DNA of 43,747 nucleotides from Neobacillus bataviensis LMG 21833 (GCF_000307875.1 NZ_AJLS01000134.1:1-43747), one strand, 5' to 3'; counted from the stretch's first letter, positions 16,255 through 25,294 are shown. The notes: generated by a model from the sequence alone, not told the origin. Numbers and translations: made by a program.

Positions 16255-16440
16255 TTAGTGTTGCTCAACAGGCTCATTAGGAATCACAGCAGCAGCAATG
16301 TAAATTAAAACAGTTACTCCCAAAGAAACAACAACACCTGGCATAAATTCAAATTTTGCACCTGGAGTCATCGAACTAACGACATATGTAAGCATTTGCA
16401 CTAAAAGAAAAGACCAGAAAAAAGTCCAAAAGAATCGCAC
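16255..16440 (-). CDS. yjzD: DUF2929 family small membrane protein (YjzD-like)
   Basis: The 61-residue protein has two hydrophobic helices (FFWTFFWSFLLVQMLTYVVSS and VVVSLGVTVLIYIAAAVIP) joined by GAKFEFMPG, the pattern of YjzD/DUF2929. Function is unknown. Its place between clpB and yjaU agrees with Bacillus synteny. Confidence 0.82.
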   Translation of the reverse strand: MRFFWTFFWSFLLVQMLTYVVSSMTPGAKFEFMPGVVVSLGVTVLIYIAAAVIPNEPVEQH

Positions 16441-16625
16441 TATTTTTCACCTCTACCCTATTTTACATTAGTTATAATAGTACCATACGATAATAAAAAA
16501 ATATAGAGAAAATGAATTTCTGATTTAACTTTTTGTGTAAAGTCTGAAATATGGGCAAACTCCCTTTCATCTTTTGTGAAATGGCATACAATATGTTGAG
16601 GAAATATGTAAAAGGAGATTTATCG

Positions 16626-17348
16626 ATGGAAAATCGCAATTTTCAAATGGATGCCCAATGGAATATCATTCATTACCCCGAAAAGCCAACCGGATTTGGG
16701 ATCTTAATCATCGGTGATGAACGGCATTTTGTAGATGAGAGCAAATGCTTTTGGACACAAAACGAAGGAAAGCTGGCCATAGTCAATGAACTAAAGGATG
16801 CAGGGTACACCATTTTTTCCTCAAATCTTTATGGGCGAAACTGGGGTAGTGAAAGTGCTGTCGAGCATGCTCAAAGATTATATCACCATGTGATAAGGAG
16901 CGAAATCCTTAATCATAAGATTCATATTTTGGCCGAAGGTATGGGGGCACTTGTTGCAGTCAGGTTATTGGAAAAAATGAAGGGCAGCATAAGGTCGATG
17001 ATCTTACTCAACCCAATCCTGTCCTTAAAGTACCACCTTGAACAGGAAAAGGAACACAAATTTTTTTATAAAAAATTAATGAGGGAATTAACTAATGCCC
17101 ACAACATGGAGCAGGCGCAGATGGAAAGTACCGTTTTTAGCATGGAAGATATTGTTCATCTCGAGTTCAACTGTCCAGTAAAGATTATTCACGTACTAGC
17201 CGGTGGAAAGTCATATACGCAATCAAAACTATACCAACAAATTATCAAGTCTCCAGTAATTAATCCTACTTACATTCTTCCAGAAAAAAAACCACAGCTC
17301 GGTAAAATATTCATAAAGTTTTTGACCAGTCATGAAACAGTACTTTAA
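16626..17348 (+). CDS. Alpha/beta-hydrolase-like protein, probably catalytically degenerate (YjaU position)
   Basis: The 240-residue cytosolic protein has an alpha/beta-hydrolase pattern: a beta strand before the nucleophile elbow, ILAEGMGALVAVRLLEKM, then SMILLNPILS. At the elbow the usual Gly-x-Ser-x-Gly reads EGMG, so the nucleophile Ser is a Gly. The C-terminal loop that normally carries the catalytic His (YILPEKKPQLGKIFIKFL) has no His. It is therefore likely a non-enzymatic relative. The start follows AAAGGAG by eight bases; an ATG at 16551 lacks a site. It is the first of the genes leading to med-comZ, in the slot of B. subtilis yjaU. Confidence 0.72.
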   Translation: MENRNFQMDAQWNIIHYPEKPTGFGILIIGDERHFVDESKCFWTQNEGKLAIVNELKDAGYTIFSSNLYGRNWGSESAVEHAQRLYHHVIRSEILNHKIHILAEGMGALVAVRLLEKMKGSIRSMILLNPILSLKYHLEQEKEHKFFYKKLMRELTNAHNMEQAQMESTVFSMEDIVHLEFNCPVKIIHVLAGGKSYTQSKLYQQIIKSPVINPTYILPEKKPQLGKIFIKFLTSHETVL

Positions 17349-17429
17349 GCTATCTTCCTCCCCAAAAAGAAATATTTCATGAATGAATTGCATAGGATTC
17401 AATAAAGCAGGTTTGGGGAGGAATTTTAA

Positions 17430-18266
17430 ATGGACAAGGTTATTATTTTTGGAATATATGAATTTGTTAGTTTTCATACATGCAAAACCCTTTTGAATAA
17501 GGGTGTAGAGGTGACAGGGATTCACATTGATGCCCTTGAAAATAGCCCGTTTTTTGAAGAAAAACGACTTGAGGTGGGGAGAAATGCTAATTTTGTGGAA
17601 CGATCCTTAACCGAGTGGAAATCACTACGAGAAGAAGTCGTGATTCCAACAACTTTCCTATTTTCAATCTATGATTTATATATGCTAAACAAAGAAACAA
17701 TTTTACAAAAGGAAAAGGTCATAAAGCCGATTATCCAATTTATGGAGGAATATAAAAACAATGCGAGTATAGTGATCATTCTTCCCATCCAAATGCTCAG
17801 AGTGAAGCAAGAAAAGTCAATCGAAGCATTTATAGAACGGGTTAAAGGATGCTGCACAAACATCCAGATGGTTTATTTACCAGCCGTTTACGGGCCGTGG
17901 CAACCATCATCTTATCTATATCAAAAGGCGATTCTTTCGAAATGGATAAAGCAAGAAATCATAATGGATGAAAGAGAATGGACAGGTGATGTTTTATTTG
18001 TTGAGGATGTAACAAGGACACTCATAAAAACAATAGAAACCGGTCACCAAGGGAATTTCATAATAGAAAGTGGGGAGAAGAATTATTGGGAAGTGTGTGC
18101 CGATTATCTTCAAATAGATGGTGAATTAATTCGAGCGAACCGCAATGAACCATTGCCAGTTGATCATCAAATTGATGTCATATCTGTAGAAAAAGTAACA
18201 CCATTTGAAGATTCCATCTCAAAACAAATGGAACTTGTACAACTTTTGTATTCCAAGGAATTGTAG
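17430..18266 (+). CDS. yjaV: NAD-dependent epimerase/dehydratase-like protein (YjaV-like)
   Basis: The 278-residue protein has the overall shape of an extended SDR sugar epimerase: KVIIFGIYEFVSFHTCKTLL at the start and MVYLPAVYGPWQPSSYLYQK in the middle. The glycine-rich GxxGxxG nucleotide loop is replaced by GIYEFVSF, and the YxxxK catalytic pair is not seen (ILPIQMLRVKQEKSIEAF at that place). The protein may have lost NAD binding and activity. A GGGGAGG site precedes the ATG. Position before med-comZ matches yjaV. Function unknown. Confidence 0.72.
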   Translation: MDKVIIFGIYEFVSFHTCKTLLNKGVEVTGIHIDALENSPFFEEKRLEVGRNANFVERSLTEWKSLREEVVIPTTFLFSIYDLYMLNKETILQKEKVIKPIIQFMEEYKNNASIVIILPIQMLRVKQEKSIEAFIERVKGCCTNIQMVYLPAVYGPWQPSSYLYQKAILSKWIKQEIIMDEREWTGDVLFVEDVTRTLIKTIETGHQGNFIIESGEKNYWEVCADYLQIDGELIRANRNEPLPVDHQIDVISVEKVTPFEDSISKQMELVQLLYSKEL

Positions 18267-18459
18267 AAAAGTGTTATTTTATGTCGAATTGGATTATAGT
18301 ATGTAGAAGTATAGGAAAATTGTCTTTTCATTTCCCGAATCAAGGGTTAAAATATAAGGAAAATGAACGTCTTCTTTTCTTTTATAGGTTCAATATTTGC
18401 TCCCAGAAACAGAAAAGGACATGTATTGGAGTGTCAGCCGTTTAAAGGAGTTGCATGAA

Positions 18460-19407
18460 ATGTTTAACCGTTTCGGGATCATGCTTTTATGTCTTCTTTT
18501 ACTTGGGGCTTGCGGGGAAACAAAAACGCCTGGCAAATTACAGAAGGTGGGCTTGTTAGTTCCAGAAACAATTAATGACCAAGTATGGGGAACAAAAGGC
18601 TATAAAGGAATGTTAAAAATACAGTCAAAATTTAATGTGGATGTATTTTATAAAGAAGGAATGAATTCACAAGCCGTTGTTGAACGTGCAGTAGAGGAAT
18701 TTGAGCAAAAAGGGGTTAATCTGATCTTTGGTCATGGGTCGGAGTATGCAGAATACTTTAACAATATTTCTAAAAATCATCCCAAAATACATTTCGTCAG
18801 TTTCAATGGTGATGCAAAGACCTCCAACACAACAAGTCTTAACTTTAAAGCACACGCGATGGGTTTTTTTGGCGGAATGATTGCTGCCCATATGTCTAAA
18901 ACAAATAAAGTAGGAGTTTTAGCCGCATATGAATGGCAGCCGGAAATTGAAGGCTTTTATCAAGGTGCATTAGCTGAGAATAAAAAAACATCTGTCAGTA
19001 TAGAATACGTTGGTAATTGGGATGATAGCACAAGGGCCACTCAATTGGCTCATCAAATGTTAGAAAACGGTGTTGATGTGGTTTATCCGGCCGGTGATGG
19101 GTTTAATGTACCTGTTATTGAGCAAGTGAAGGAAAAAGGTTCATATGTCATTGGCTATGTTTCTGACCAATCAGACTTAGGTGAATCAACTGTATTAACA
19201 AGCACACTACAGCAGGTGGACACATTATATGAAAAAGTAGCAGCACAATACAACGATGGCAAGCTAAAATCGGGTAATCTTTCTTTTGATTTTCAGGATA
19301 ATGTAATTTCTCTCGGGAAGTTTAGTCCATTGGTCCCTAAAGATTTCATTGAAAATATGAACAAACAAATCAATCAATATAAGAAAACAGGAAAACTGCC
19401 CAAATAA
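18460..19407 (+). CDS. med: Med lipoprotein, BMP-family substrate-binding-like competence regulator
   Basis: The 315-residue protein belongs to the BMP (basic membrane protein) binding-protein family. In B. subtilis Med promotes comK expression and competence. The start at 18460 follows AAAGGAG by nine bases and gives a lipoprotein signal peptide MFNRFGIMLLCLLLLGAC with lipidation at Cys18. The earlier in-frame TTG at 18397 would bury the signal. Features are VGLLVPETINDQVWGTKGYKG and DVVYPAGDGFNVPVIEQVKEKG, typical of nucleoside-type BMP folds. comZ follows after 18 bp, so the two form the known med-comZ unit. Confidence 0.9.
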   Translation: MFNRFGIMLLCLLLLGACGETKTPGKLQKVGLLVPETINDQVWGTKGYKGMLKIQSKFNVDVFYKEGMNSQAVVERAVEEFEQKGVNLIFGHGSEYAEYFNNISKNHPKIHFVSFNGDAKTSNTTSLNFKAHAMGFFGGMIAAHMSKTNKVGVLAAYEWQPEIEGFYQGALAENKKTSVSIEYVGNWDDSTRATQLAHQMLENGVDVVYPAGDGFNVPVIEQVKEKGSYVIGYVSDQSDLGESTVLTSTLQQVDTLYEKVAAQYNDGKLKSGNLSFDFQDNVISLGKFSPLVPKDFIENMNKQINQYKKTGKLPK

Positions 19408-19425
19408 ATTTTTAAAGGAGTACAT

Positions 19426-19620
19426 ATGATTAATCAAGATAAGACATTACAATTTATGCAGATAGCGATGAAATACTTACCGGAAGCGAAAGATCAATTA
19501 GATCAAGCCGGAGTTGAATTATCAATGGAGTTAATTCAGCCATTTATGGATCTATTTACAAACGTTATGCAAGAAGCCTATGAACTTGGCAGAGCAGATG
19601 CCCTTGCTGAAAACGAATGA
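19426..19620 (+). CDS. comZ: Late competence gene regulator ComZ
   Basis: The 64-residue acidic protein starts MINQDKTLQFMQIAMKYLPE and ends with a Leu/Ala-rich helix, as ComZ does. ComZ negatively affects expression of the comG DNA-uptake operon in B. subtilis. An AAAGGAG site precedes the ATG, and the gene is co-transcribed with med. Confidence 0.9.
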   Translation: MINQDKTLQFMQIAMKYLPEAKDQLDQAGVELSMELIQPFMDLFTNVMQEAYELGRADALAENE

Positions 19621-19621
19621 A

Positions 19622-19657
19622 GAAATAAGCTGCCCATCAAAAGTGGCAGCTTATTTC
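19622..19657. terminator. Bidirectional terminator comZ / yjzB
   Basis: AAATAAGCTGCC pairs perfectly with GGCAGCTTATTT around a loop; a T tract follows on the plus strand. The stop codon of the minus-strand gene lies inside the stem. Confidence 0.85.
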
Positions 19658-19953
19658 TTTTTCCAAAATTGTTCGATGACTGGATATATTTTATCGAATA
19701 ACGGCTTTAGTCCCCGGACGGATTCATATAGGGTATCAATATTCATCATTAGTTCCTCATAATTGATAGTAGATTGGTTTTGCTCGGGTTCTTGGTGTTG
19801 ATGATGGGGATGGTTCCGTTGATGAAGTTCTCTCCTAGAACCAAACATAAAACTAGTGAATCGGTCTTGCTCGGTATACTCCTGGGACTCCGCCCTTGTT
19901 TCCGAGAAAACCGAGCTTTTCTCCTCTTTCTCCTCTTGCACAATATTTTCCAT
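19651..19953 (-). CDS. Hypothetical hydrophilic protein in the yjzB position
   Basis: The 100-residue protein has a charged, disordered-looking N-terminal part (EEKEEKSSVF), a His/Gln-rich middle (RNHPHHQHQEPEQNQ) and a conserved-looking C-terminal helix (MMNIDTLYESVRGLKPLFDK and IEQFWKKK). A GGAGGG site lies before the ATG. Its location between comZ and fabH matches B. subtilis yjzB, but sequence identity to YjzB was not tested. The family is not recognised. The His cluster could bind metal, which is a guess. Confidence 0.65.
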   Translation of the reverse strand: MENIVQEEKEEKSSVFSETRAESQEYTEQDRFTSFMFGSRRELHQRNHPHHQHQEPEQNQSTINYEELMMNIDTLYESVRGLKPLFDKIYPVIEQFWKKK

Positions 19954-20079
19954 TGTTTAGACCCTCCATTTTAGAAAGTATACTTAAAATAGAATATGAC
20001 TAAACGAATAAAAGGAAAGTACATTAGCGGAGTATAGATAGTAAGAAACAGTTGCTTAATGTAGGTTTTATTTGTTAAA

Positions 20080-20098
20080 ATTAGTACCAAGTCATAAT
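20080..20098 (+). promoter_or_regulatory. Candidate FapR operator upstream of fabH
   Basis: ATTAGTACCAAGTCATAAT has a perfect left half (TTAGTACC) of the FapR palindrome TTAGTACC-N2-GTACTAA and a weaker right half. FapR represses fabHA-fabF in B. subtilis until malonyl-CoA rises. A possible -35 TTGTTA lies at 20072-20077, so the operator would cover the promoter. Confidence 0.5.
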
Positions 20099-20159
20099 AA
20101 TTGATATTAATTCCTGTAATATAAGAGGATAGCTAGCCAATTAAAAGGAGATGGGACTT

Positions 20160-21092
20160 ATGAGAGCGGGTATTGTCGGAATGGGCAGGTATTTACCTGA
20201 AAAAATTGTCACCAATCAGGATTTAGAAAAAATAATGGATACCACTGATGAATGGATCCGAACTCGAACAGGAATTGAAGAACGGAGAATAGCTGCTGAC
20301 GATGTAAATACTTCAGACATGGCGTTTGCTGCCGCTCAAAAAGCGATTCAGGATGCAGGAATTACTGCGGAAGAGATTGATTTAATTTTAGTTGCTACAG
20401 TTACTCCAGATTCACCGTTTCCATCTGTTGCCTGCAGGATTCAAGAAAGATTAGGGGCAAAAAAGGCTGCTGCGATGGATGTTAGTGCGGCTTGCGCTGG
20501 CTTTATGTATGGAATTATTACTGCTAAACAATTTATTGAGTCGGAAGACTATAAATATGTACTTGTAGTTGGTGTAGAAAAGCTTTCTAAAATTACTGAC
20601 TGGAATGATAGAAATACTGCTGTATTATTTGGAGATGCCGCAGGAGCTGCCATCATTGGTCCGGTTTCAGAAAACCGTGGTATTCTTTCCTTTGAACTAG
20701 GTGCAGACGGCACGGGTGCGAAACACCTTTACCAAGACGAGTATATCATTATGAATGGACGTGAGGTTTTCAAGTTTGCGGTACGGCAAATGGGGGAAAG
20801 CTGTGTTCATGTGTTGGAGAAGGCCGGTTTAACGAAAGAGGATGTCGATTTTCTGATCCCTCATCAAGCAAATATTCGCATTATGGAGGCATCCAGACAA
20901 AGATTAGAGCTTCCGGAAGAAAAAATGTCTAAAACAGTTAATAAATACGGCAATACCTCATCAGCATCAATCCCAATTTCATTAGTCGAAGAGTTGGAAG
21001 CAGGGAAAATTAAAGATGATGACCTGATCGTAATGGTTGGCTTTGGCGGCGGTTTAACATGGGGCGCTATTGCCATGCGTTGGGGGAAATAG
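20160..21092 (+). CDS. fabH: Beta-ketoacyl-ACP synthase III FabH
   Basis: The 310-residue condensing enzyme starts fatty acid synthesis by joining acetyl- or branched-chain acyl-CoA to malonyl-ACP. The catalytic triad is Cys112 (VSAACAGFM), His235 (PHQANIRIM) and Asn265 ([10 protein letters not shown]). The start at 20160 follows AAAAGGAG by nine bases and gives [15 protein letters not shown] like B. subtilis FabHA. The upstream in-frame ATG at 20151 directly abuts the site. fabF follows after a repeat-containing 101-bp gap, in the fabHA-fabF order of B. subtilis. Confidence 0.95.
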   Translation: MRAGIVGMGRYLPEKIVTNQDLEKIMDTTDEWIRTRTGIEERRIAADDVNTSDMAFAAAQKAIQDAGITAEEIDLILVATVTPDSPFPSVACRIQERLGAKKAAAMDVSAACAGFMYGIITAKQFIESEDYKYVLVVGVEKLSKITDWNDRNTAVLFGDAAGAAIIGPVSENRGILSFELGADGTGAKHLYQDEYIIMNGREVFKFAVRQMGESCVHVLEKAGLTKEDVDFLIPHQANIRIMEASRQRLELPEEKMSKTVNKYGNTSSASIPISLVEELEAGKIKDDDLIVMVGFGGGLTWGAIAMRWGK

Positions 21093-21133
21093 AAAAGCGG
21101 AAGCGCCTTGGCTGCTTGCGCTGAATAGTTATC
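21093..21133 (+). repeat. Dispersed intergenic repeat between fabH and fabF
   Basis: AAAAGCGGAAGCGCC begins directly after the fabH stop codon, followed by GGCTGCTTGCGCT and a degraded tail. It matches the copy at 28261 in both end and core, in the same orientation to the upstream gene. Confidence 0.7.
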
Positions 21134-21193
21134 GAAGTTAAATGATTTTTATAGATAAAAGGAAAAAGTTAGTGTAGAAAAGGAGATGTACAA

Positions 21194-22432
21194 ATGGAAA
21201 AGCGTAGGGTGGTAGTGACAGGCATTGGAGCGGTAACACCGTTAGGTCTTGATGCGGAAACAACATGGAAAGGGATCCTAGAAGGCAAGTCGGGCGTTGG
21301 ACCGCTGACAAGAGTAAATGCCGATGAGTATCCTGCGAAGGTAGCTGCTGAAGTAAAAGATTTTAATCCTGAAGCATTCATGGATAGAAAAGATGCTCGG
21401 AAGATGGATCGGTTTACACAATTTGCAGTTGCAAGCGCGGTAATGGCTGTAAAGGATGCAGATTTAACGATTACGGAAGAAAATTCTCCACGTGTTGGAG
21501 TATGGATTGGTTCTGGAATTGGCGGAATGGAAACATTTGAACAGCAATTTGAAATCTTTCAAAAGAGAGGGTACAAACGAGTTAGTCCATTCTTTGTTCC
21601 AATGCTTATTCCTGATATGGCAACAGGACAGGTTTCAATTACGCTGGGCGCAAGAGGATTTAATTCCTGTACCGTAACGGCATGTGCAACGGGAACGAAC
21701 TCCATTGGCGATGCCTTTAAAGTCATTCAGCGCGGTGATGCCGATGTAATGGTAACCGGCGGTGCAGAAGCACCAATTACAAGAATGTCTGTTGCCGGCT
21801 TCTGTGCCAATACAGCACTTTCCACAAATCCTGACCCGAAAACTGCTAGCAGACCTTTTGATAAAAACCGTGATGGTTTTGTCATTGGCGAGGGTGCAGG
21901 AATCGTTATTTTAGAAGAATTAGAGCATGCGTTAGCACGCGGGGCAAAAATTTATGCAGAAATCGTTGGCTACGGAGCAACCGGTGATGCCTATCATATT
22001 ACAGCACCGGCACCAGGCGGCGAAGGTGGAGCGCGGGCAATGAAAATGGCTATAAACGATGCCGGATTAAAGCCTGATGAGATTGATTATGTAAATGCCC
22101 ACGGAACAAGTACCGAATATAACGATAAGTTTGAAACACTTGCTGTTAAAGAGGTATTTGGTGAGCATGCATATAAACTTGCCATGAGCTCAACGAAATC
22201 GATGACCGGTCATCTTCTTGGCGCTGCTGGCGGTGTTGAAGCTATTTTCACCGTACTGGCGATAAAAGACAGCATGCTGCCGCCAACCATTAATTATGAA
22301 ACACCAGATGAAGATTGTGACTTAGACTATGTAGTAAATACAGCACGTTCGCAAGAAATTAAGGCAGCCATGAGTAACTCGCTCGGCTTCGGTGGTCACA
22401 ACGCAACAATCGTGTTCAAAAAGTATGAATAA
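21194..22432 (+). CDS. fabF: Beta-ketoacyl-ACP synthase II FabF
   Basis: The 412-residue condensing enzyme elongates acyl-ACP with malonyl-ACP. The catalytic residues are Cys164 ([11 protein letters not shown]), His303 ([11 protein letters not shown]) and His340 ([13 protein letters not shown]). The C-terminal [17 protein letters not shown] is typical. An AAAAGGAG site lies just upstream of the ATG. It is the second gene of the fabH-fabF pair. Confidence 0.96.
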   Translation: MEKRRVVVTGIGAVTPLGLDAETTWKGILEGKSGVGPLTRVNADEYPAKVAAEVKDFNPEAFMDRKDARKMDRFTQFAVASAVMAVKDADLTITEENSPRVGVWIGSGIGGMETFEQQFEIFQKRGYKRVSPFFVPMLIPDMATGQVSITLGARGFNSCTVTACATGTNSIGDAFKVIQRGDADVMVTGGAEAPITRMSVAGFCANTALSTNPDPKTASRPFDKNRDGFVIGEGAGIVILEELEHALARGAKIYAEIVGYGATGDAYHITAPAPGGEGGARAMKMAINDAGLKPDEIDYVNAHGTSTEYNDKFETLAVKEVFGEHAYKLAMSSTKSMTGHLLGAAGGVEAIFTVLAIKDSMLPPTINYETPDEDCDLDYVVNTARSQEIKAAMSNSLGFGGHNATIVFKKYE

Positions 22433-22442
22433 GAACTTAGTA

Positions 22443-22473
22443 ACGGCCAGACATCTGTCTGGTCGTTTTTTTT
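22443..22473 (+). terminator. Terminator of fabF
   Basis: CCAGACA pairs with TGTCTGG around TC, extended by CG pairs, and is followed by nine T. Confidence 0.88.
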
Positions 22474-22565
22474 CAGTGAAAAGGAATTTTTGATGGGTTT
22501 GTAGAAGTACCTATTTATGAAAAAGATGAAATTTAGACAGAATGTCCATCGAAAGGAATGAAACG

Positions 22566-23783
22566 ATGAGAATCGGAAAGTTTGCGGAAACCAATGATTT
22601 GAGTATTGATACGATTCGTCATTATATGGATCTGGGGATAATTGTTCCGGAAAAGTCGGGCGGACATTATTTTTTTGATGAGCAATGCCAAAATGAATTA
22701 GAACACATTTTGGAATTAAAAGGGATGGGCTTCAGTTTACATGAGATTAAAATGATCTTTTTTTATAAAAACTTTGGAAAATTATTGGATTATGATGAGG
22801 ATTCCTACTATCGAACACTTTTTTTAGATAAATTTAAGAAGCTTGAAGAGGAAATAAAGAACTTAATCGAAATAAAAGATCGGCTAAAGTTGAAGCTTGA
22901 ACATATATCAACCAAATCCACAGATTCAACCTTTATGATGGGGGTTGATTTACAGATTCTCGATCTCTTAAAATGCCTGAGATGCGGAGAAACACTGATC
23001 CTCCAAGATGGGATTATTAGCAGAAATCAAATTATGGACGGTAAGCTGCACTGTGATTGCGGCACAGAGTATCTGATTGAATCGGGTATTGTAAAAGTAG
23101 GTGAATCAAACAGTTCAATTATGGGGCTGACTATTGAACACCAAATTCATGAATACATTCAGGAAACGGATCCGCTCTATTTGGAAAATTTGCAGAAAGG
23201 ACTGCACTGGTCAAAAAGGAAGCTTGATCAAGTTGATTTACATCATCGTGTGTTACTCGAATTAGGGTCAGGCTTCGGATTTTTCCTGCGAAATATTTTC
23301 CAAGATCTGCCGGATGATTGTCTCTATATTGCCGTTGACCATAGCCTGGAAAAACAGCGTATTTTGAAAAGTTTACTTGAAAGAACGGGCTCCAAGAGAA
23401 GAATTCTTTTTATTTGTGCGGATTTTCTCGAAATACCGATAAAAGATCATTCTGTCGATATGATCATTGATTCATCAGGTACAAGCAATTATAGCTTTCA
23501 TCACGATACGTTTTTGCTACATGAAGTGGATTCACTGGTTAAATCTGACGGTTTTTTATTGGGAACTTATATTGCCTTTAAAAACTTCAGTCCTAAAAGT
23601 AAAATTTCTGCCAAATTCAGAGACAATTTTACCGTTGATAAAATCAGGAAAAATATTGACAAGTTAAAGTATAAACCTCTAGAGGAGAGGAATTCGGAAT
23701 ATGTCGATAAAGGCGGGAGGTATGAAGATTTCTTTGTTAAAGGAGAAGAGATCTTTTCTTATTCGTTTTTTGGAAAAAGGTAG
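22566..23783 (+). CDS. MerR-type regulator fused to a zinc-ribbon and SAM methyltransferase domain
   Basis: The 405-residue protein joins three parts. Residues 1-70 are a MerR winged helix-turn-helix (MRIGKFAETNDLSIDTIRHY) followed by a coiled-coil helix to about 115. Residues 133-180 resemble a Trm112/YbaR-type zinc ribbon with C137-x2-C140 and C163-x-C165, then EYLIESGIVKV. Residues 222-405 are a class I methyltransferase with LELGSGFG (motif I, 231-238), Asp258 at the end of strand 2 and a CADFLEIPIKDHSVDMI segment. RlmA-type rRNA methyltransferases have a similar zinc-ribbon plus MTase layout. The start follows AAAGGA by eight bases. It may sense a compound and both modify it or its target and regulate the exporter that follows. 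Function unproven. Confidence 0.82.
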   Translation: MRIGKFAETNDLSIDTIRHYMDLGIIVPEKSGGHYFFDEQCQNELEHILELKGMGFSLHEIKMIFFYKNFGKLLDYDEDSYYRTLFLDKFKKLEEEIKNLIEIKDRLKLKLEHISTKSTDSTFMMGVDLQILDLLKCLRCGETLILQDGIISRNQIMDGKLHCDCGTEYLIESGIVKVGESNSSIMGLTIEHQIHEYIQETDPLYLENLQKGLHWSKRKLDQVDLHHRVLLELGSGFGFFLRNIFQDLPDDCLYIAVDHSLEKQRILKSLLERTGSKRRILFICADFLEIPIKDHSVDMIIDSSGTSNYSFHHDTFLLHEVDSLVKSDGFLLGTYIAFKNFSPKSKISAKFRDNFTVDKIRKNIDKLKYKPLEERNSEYVDKGGRYEDFFVKGEEIFSYSFFGKR

Positions 23784-23801
23784 GGTAAACCCTACCTTTT
23801 T
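23774..23801 (+). terminator. Terminator or attenuator hairpin after the MerR-methyltransferase gene
   Basis: AAAAAGGTAGGGT pairs perfectly with ACCCTACCTTTTT around AA. The stem includes the stop codon of the upstream gene. ACCCTACC recurs at 23851-23858, giving an alternative partner for its left arm. Confidence 0.85.
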
Positions 23802-23899
23802 CATTTTGCCATCATAAAATTCATGGATTATGCCTATTGCTGTTGGGTTCACCCTACCCATTATGCTATTTATAGAAGAAAAAGTAGGGGGAATGATTC

Positions 23900-25195
23900 A
23901 TGGAAACTTTCCATTTAAGTACGGCAAAGGTGAAGGACAGAAAAGAAGCGAAAAATATTTTTCTTTATGCTACTGGAAAAACCATTTCCATATTTGGTAC
24001 AGCTATTTATAGTTTTGCGTTAGGGTTATACGTGTTAAAGCTGACGGGATCAGCGTTAAGCTTTGCTGTAACCCTCATTTTGGGAATAGTACCAATGATT
24101 ATTATTAATCCATTAGCTGGAGTAATTGCGGATAAATTCAATAAAAGGATCTTAGTGGTTTCGATGGATCTACTAAGTGGAATCCTATTAGTTACTGTTT
24201 ATTTGTTAAGTAATCTGTATGGATTAAGTTTAATACTGATCTATGCCACCACCCTCCTTTTGACGGTATTTACCACCTTCTTTGGTGTTGGAGTGGAAGC
24301 CGGTAAGCCAAACATGGTCTCTGAAAAAATGCTGATGGATATCAATTCTGTTTCAAAAATTATTGACTCTGTCTCCTCAATATTGGGTCCAATGTTAGGG
24401 GGATTTGTGTTTGCAATCTTTGATATTGAAACCTTTATCCTCATTAATGGAATTTCGTTCATCCTTTCCGGGCTATCCATGCTCTTTATTGACTTCAACC
24501 TTTTCAATCATCAATCGAATGCGGACCATTCAGGTGGAAAAATTCATTTGATACAGGATTTAAAGGACGGCTTTCAGTATTTGTTTAGTAAAAAGAGTCT
24601 GATGAGTATATTTATTTTGTTAATAACGATAAATTTCTTTCTTGGCTTTGCAGTGACGATTCCTTTACCATATTTCATTAATACCATCCTGCAGCTTGGA
24701 TCGAAGGAGTTCGGTATGATCCAGGGGGCTTTCCCTTTGGGTATGATCCTAGGGGCTGTTTTGGTTAAAAAAGCTACTGAAAAAATTTCTTATTCCAATT
24801 TGTTAAAGGGTTTAAGCTTTTCCCTAGCGATCTTTATGATTATTTCAGGAATGCCAGTCATCCCTAATGACCTGCAAATTAATCCTGTTATTGTCACGGG
24901 CTTTTACAGTGCGGTAATGTTTAGTTTTGGATTCATCATAGCATTTATTGATATACCTCTTGCCTATTTTATGCAAAAGGAAATTCCAGATGAATATCGG
25001 GGAAGAGTCCTCAGCATTAGTATTAGTATTGGGAAAGCGATGCTTCCTGTAGCGATGATTGCTTCAGGAACTTTATTAAACTACATTCCAGCCTATATTA
25101 TGCCTATAGCAGGTGGAATCCTGTTCCTTCTAATTAATTTGCGTTCATCGAACAAGATAAAGATTGAAATCAATGCGGAAAAAGCAACCTCTTAG
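23900..25195 (+). CDS. MFS transporter, putative drug or macrolide efflux family
   Basis: The 431-residue membrane protein has about twelve hydrophobic helices with the MFS loop 2-3 motif in PLAGVIADKFNKRILVVSMD. The N-terminal shape (ATGKTISIFGTAIYSFALGLYVLKLTGSA) resembles MefA/EntS-like exporters. The start ATG follows GTAGGGGG at about eight bases. It lies 116 bp downstream of the MerR-methyltransferase gene on the same strand, separated by a terminator-like hairpin. Context suggests that the two form a resistance or export module. Substrate is unknown. Confidence 0.82.
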   Translation: METFHLSTAKVKDRKEAKNIFLYATGKTISIFGTAIYSFALGLYVLKLTGSALSFAVTLILGIVPMIIINPLAGVIADKFNKRILVVSMDLLSGILLVTVYLLSNLYGLSLILIYATTLLLTVFTTFFGVGVEAGKPNMVSEKMLMDINSVSKIIDSVSSILGPMLGGFVFAIFDIETFILINGISFILSGLSMLFIDFNLFNHQSNADHSGGKIHLIQDLKDGFQYLFSKKSLMSIFILLITINFFLGFAVTIPLPYFINTILQLGSKEFGMIQGAFPLGMILGAVLVKKATEKISYSNLLKGLSFSLAIFMIISGMPVIPNDLQINPVIVTGFYSAVMFSFGFIIAFIDIPLAYFMQKEIPDEYRGRVLSISISIGKAMLPVAMIASGTLLNYIPAYIMPIAGGILFLLINLRSSNKIKIEINAEKATS

Positions 25196-25294
25196 CTGTT
25201 TAAGTTTTTTATCATCCTATTTTTTCAAAGAACTTCTTCTAAAAAAATTCATAAAATGTCCAGAGGGAGAACTTGAGGTAGATGGGGTGAAAAA

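Noticed and set aside
22466..22565. MerR-type operator with a 19-bp spacer upstream of the fusion gene
   Set aside because: TTGATG and TATTTA occur, but at 16-bp spacing and without a clear dyad between them.
23830..24012. 60-codon ORF overlapping the MFS start, considered as a leader peptide
   Set aside because: It has no ribosome binding site and runs far into the exporter gene in another frame. A regulatory leader peptide would normally end before the gene start.
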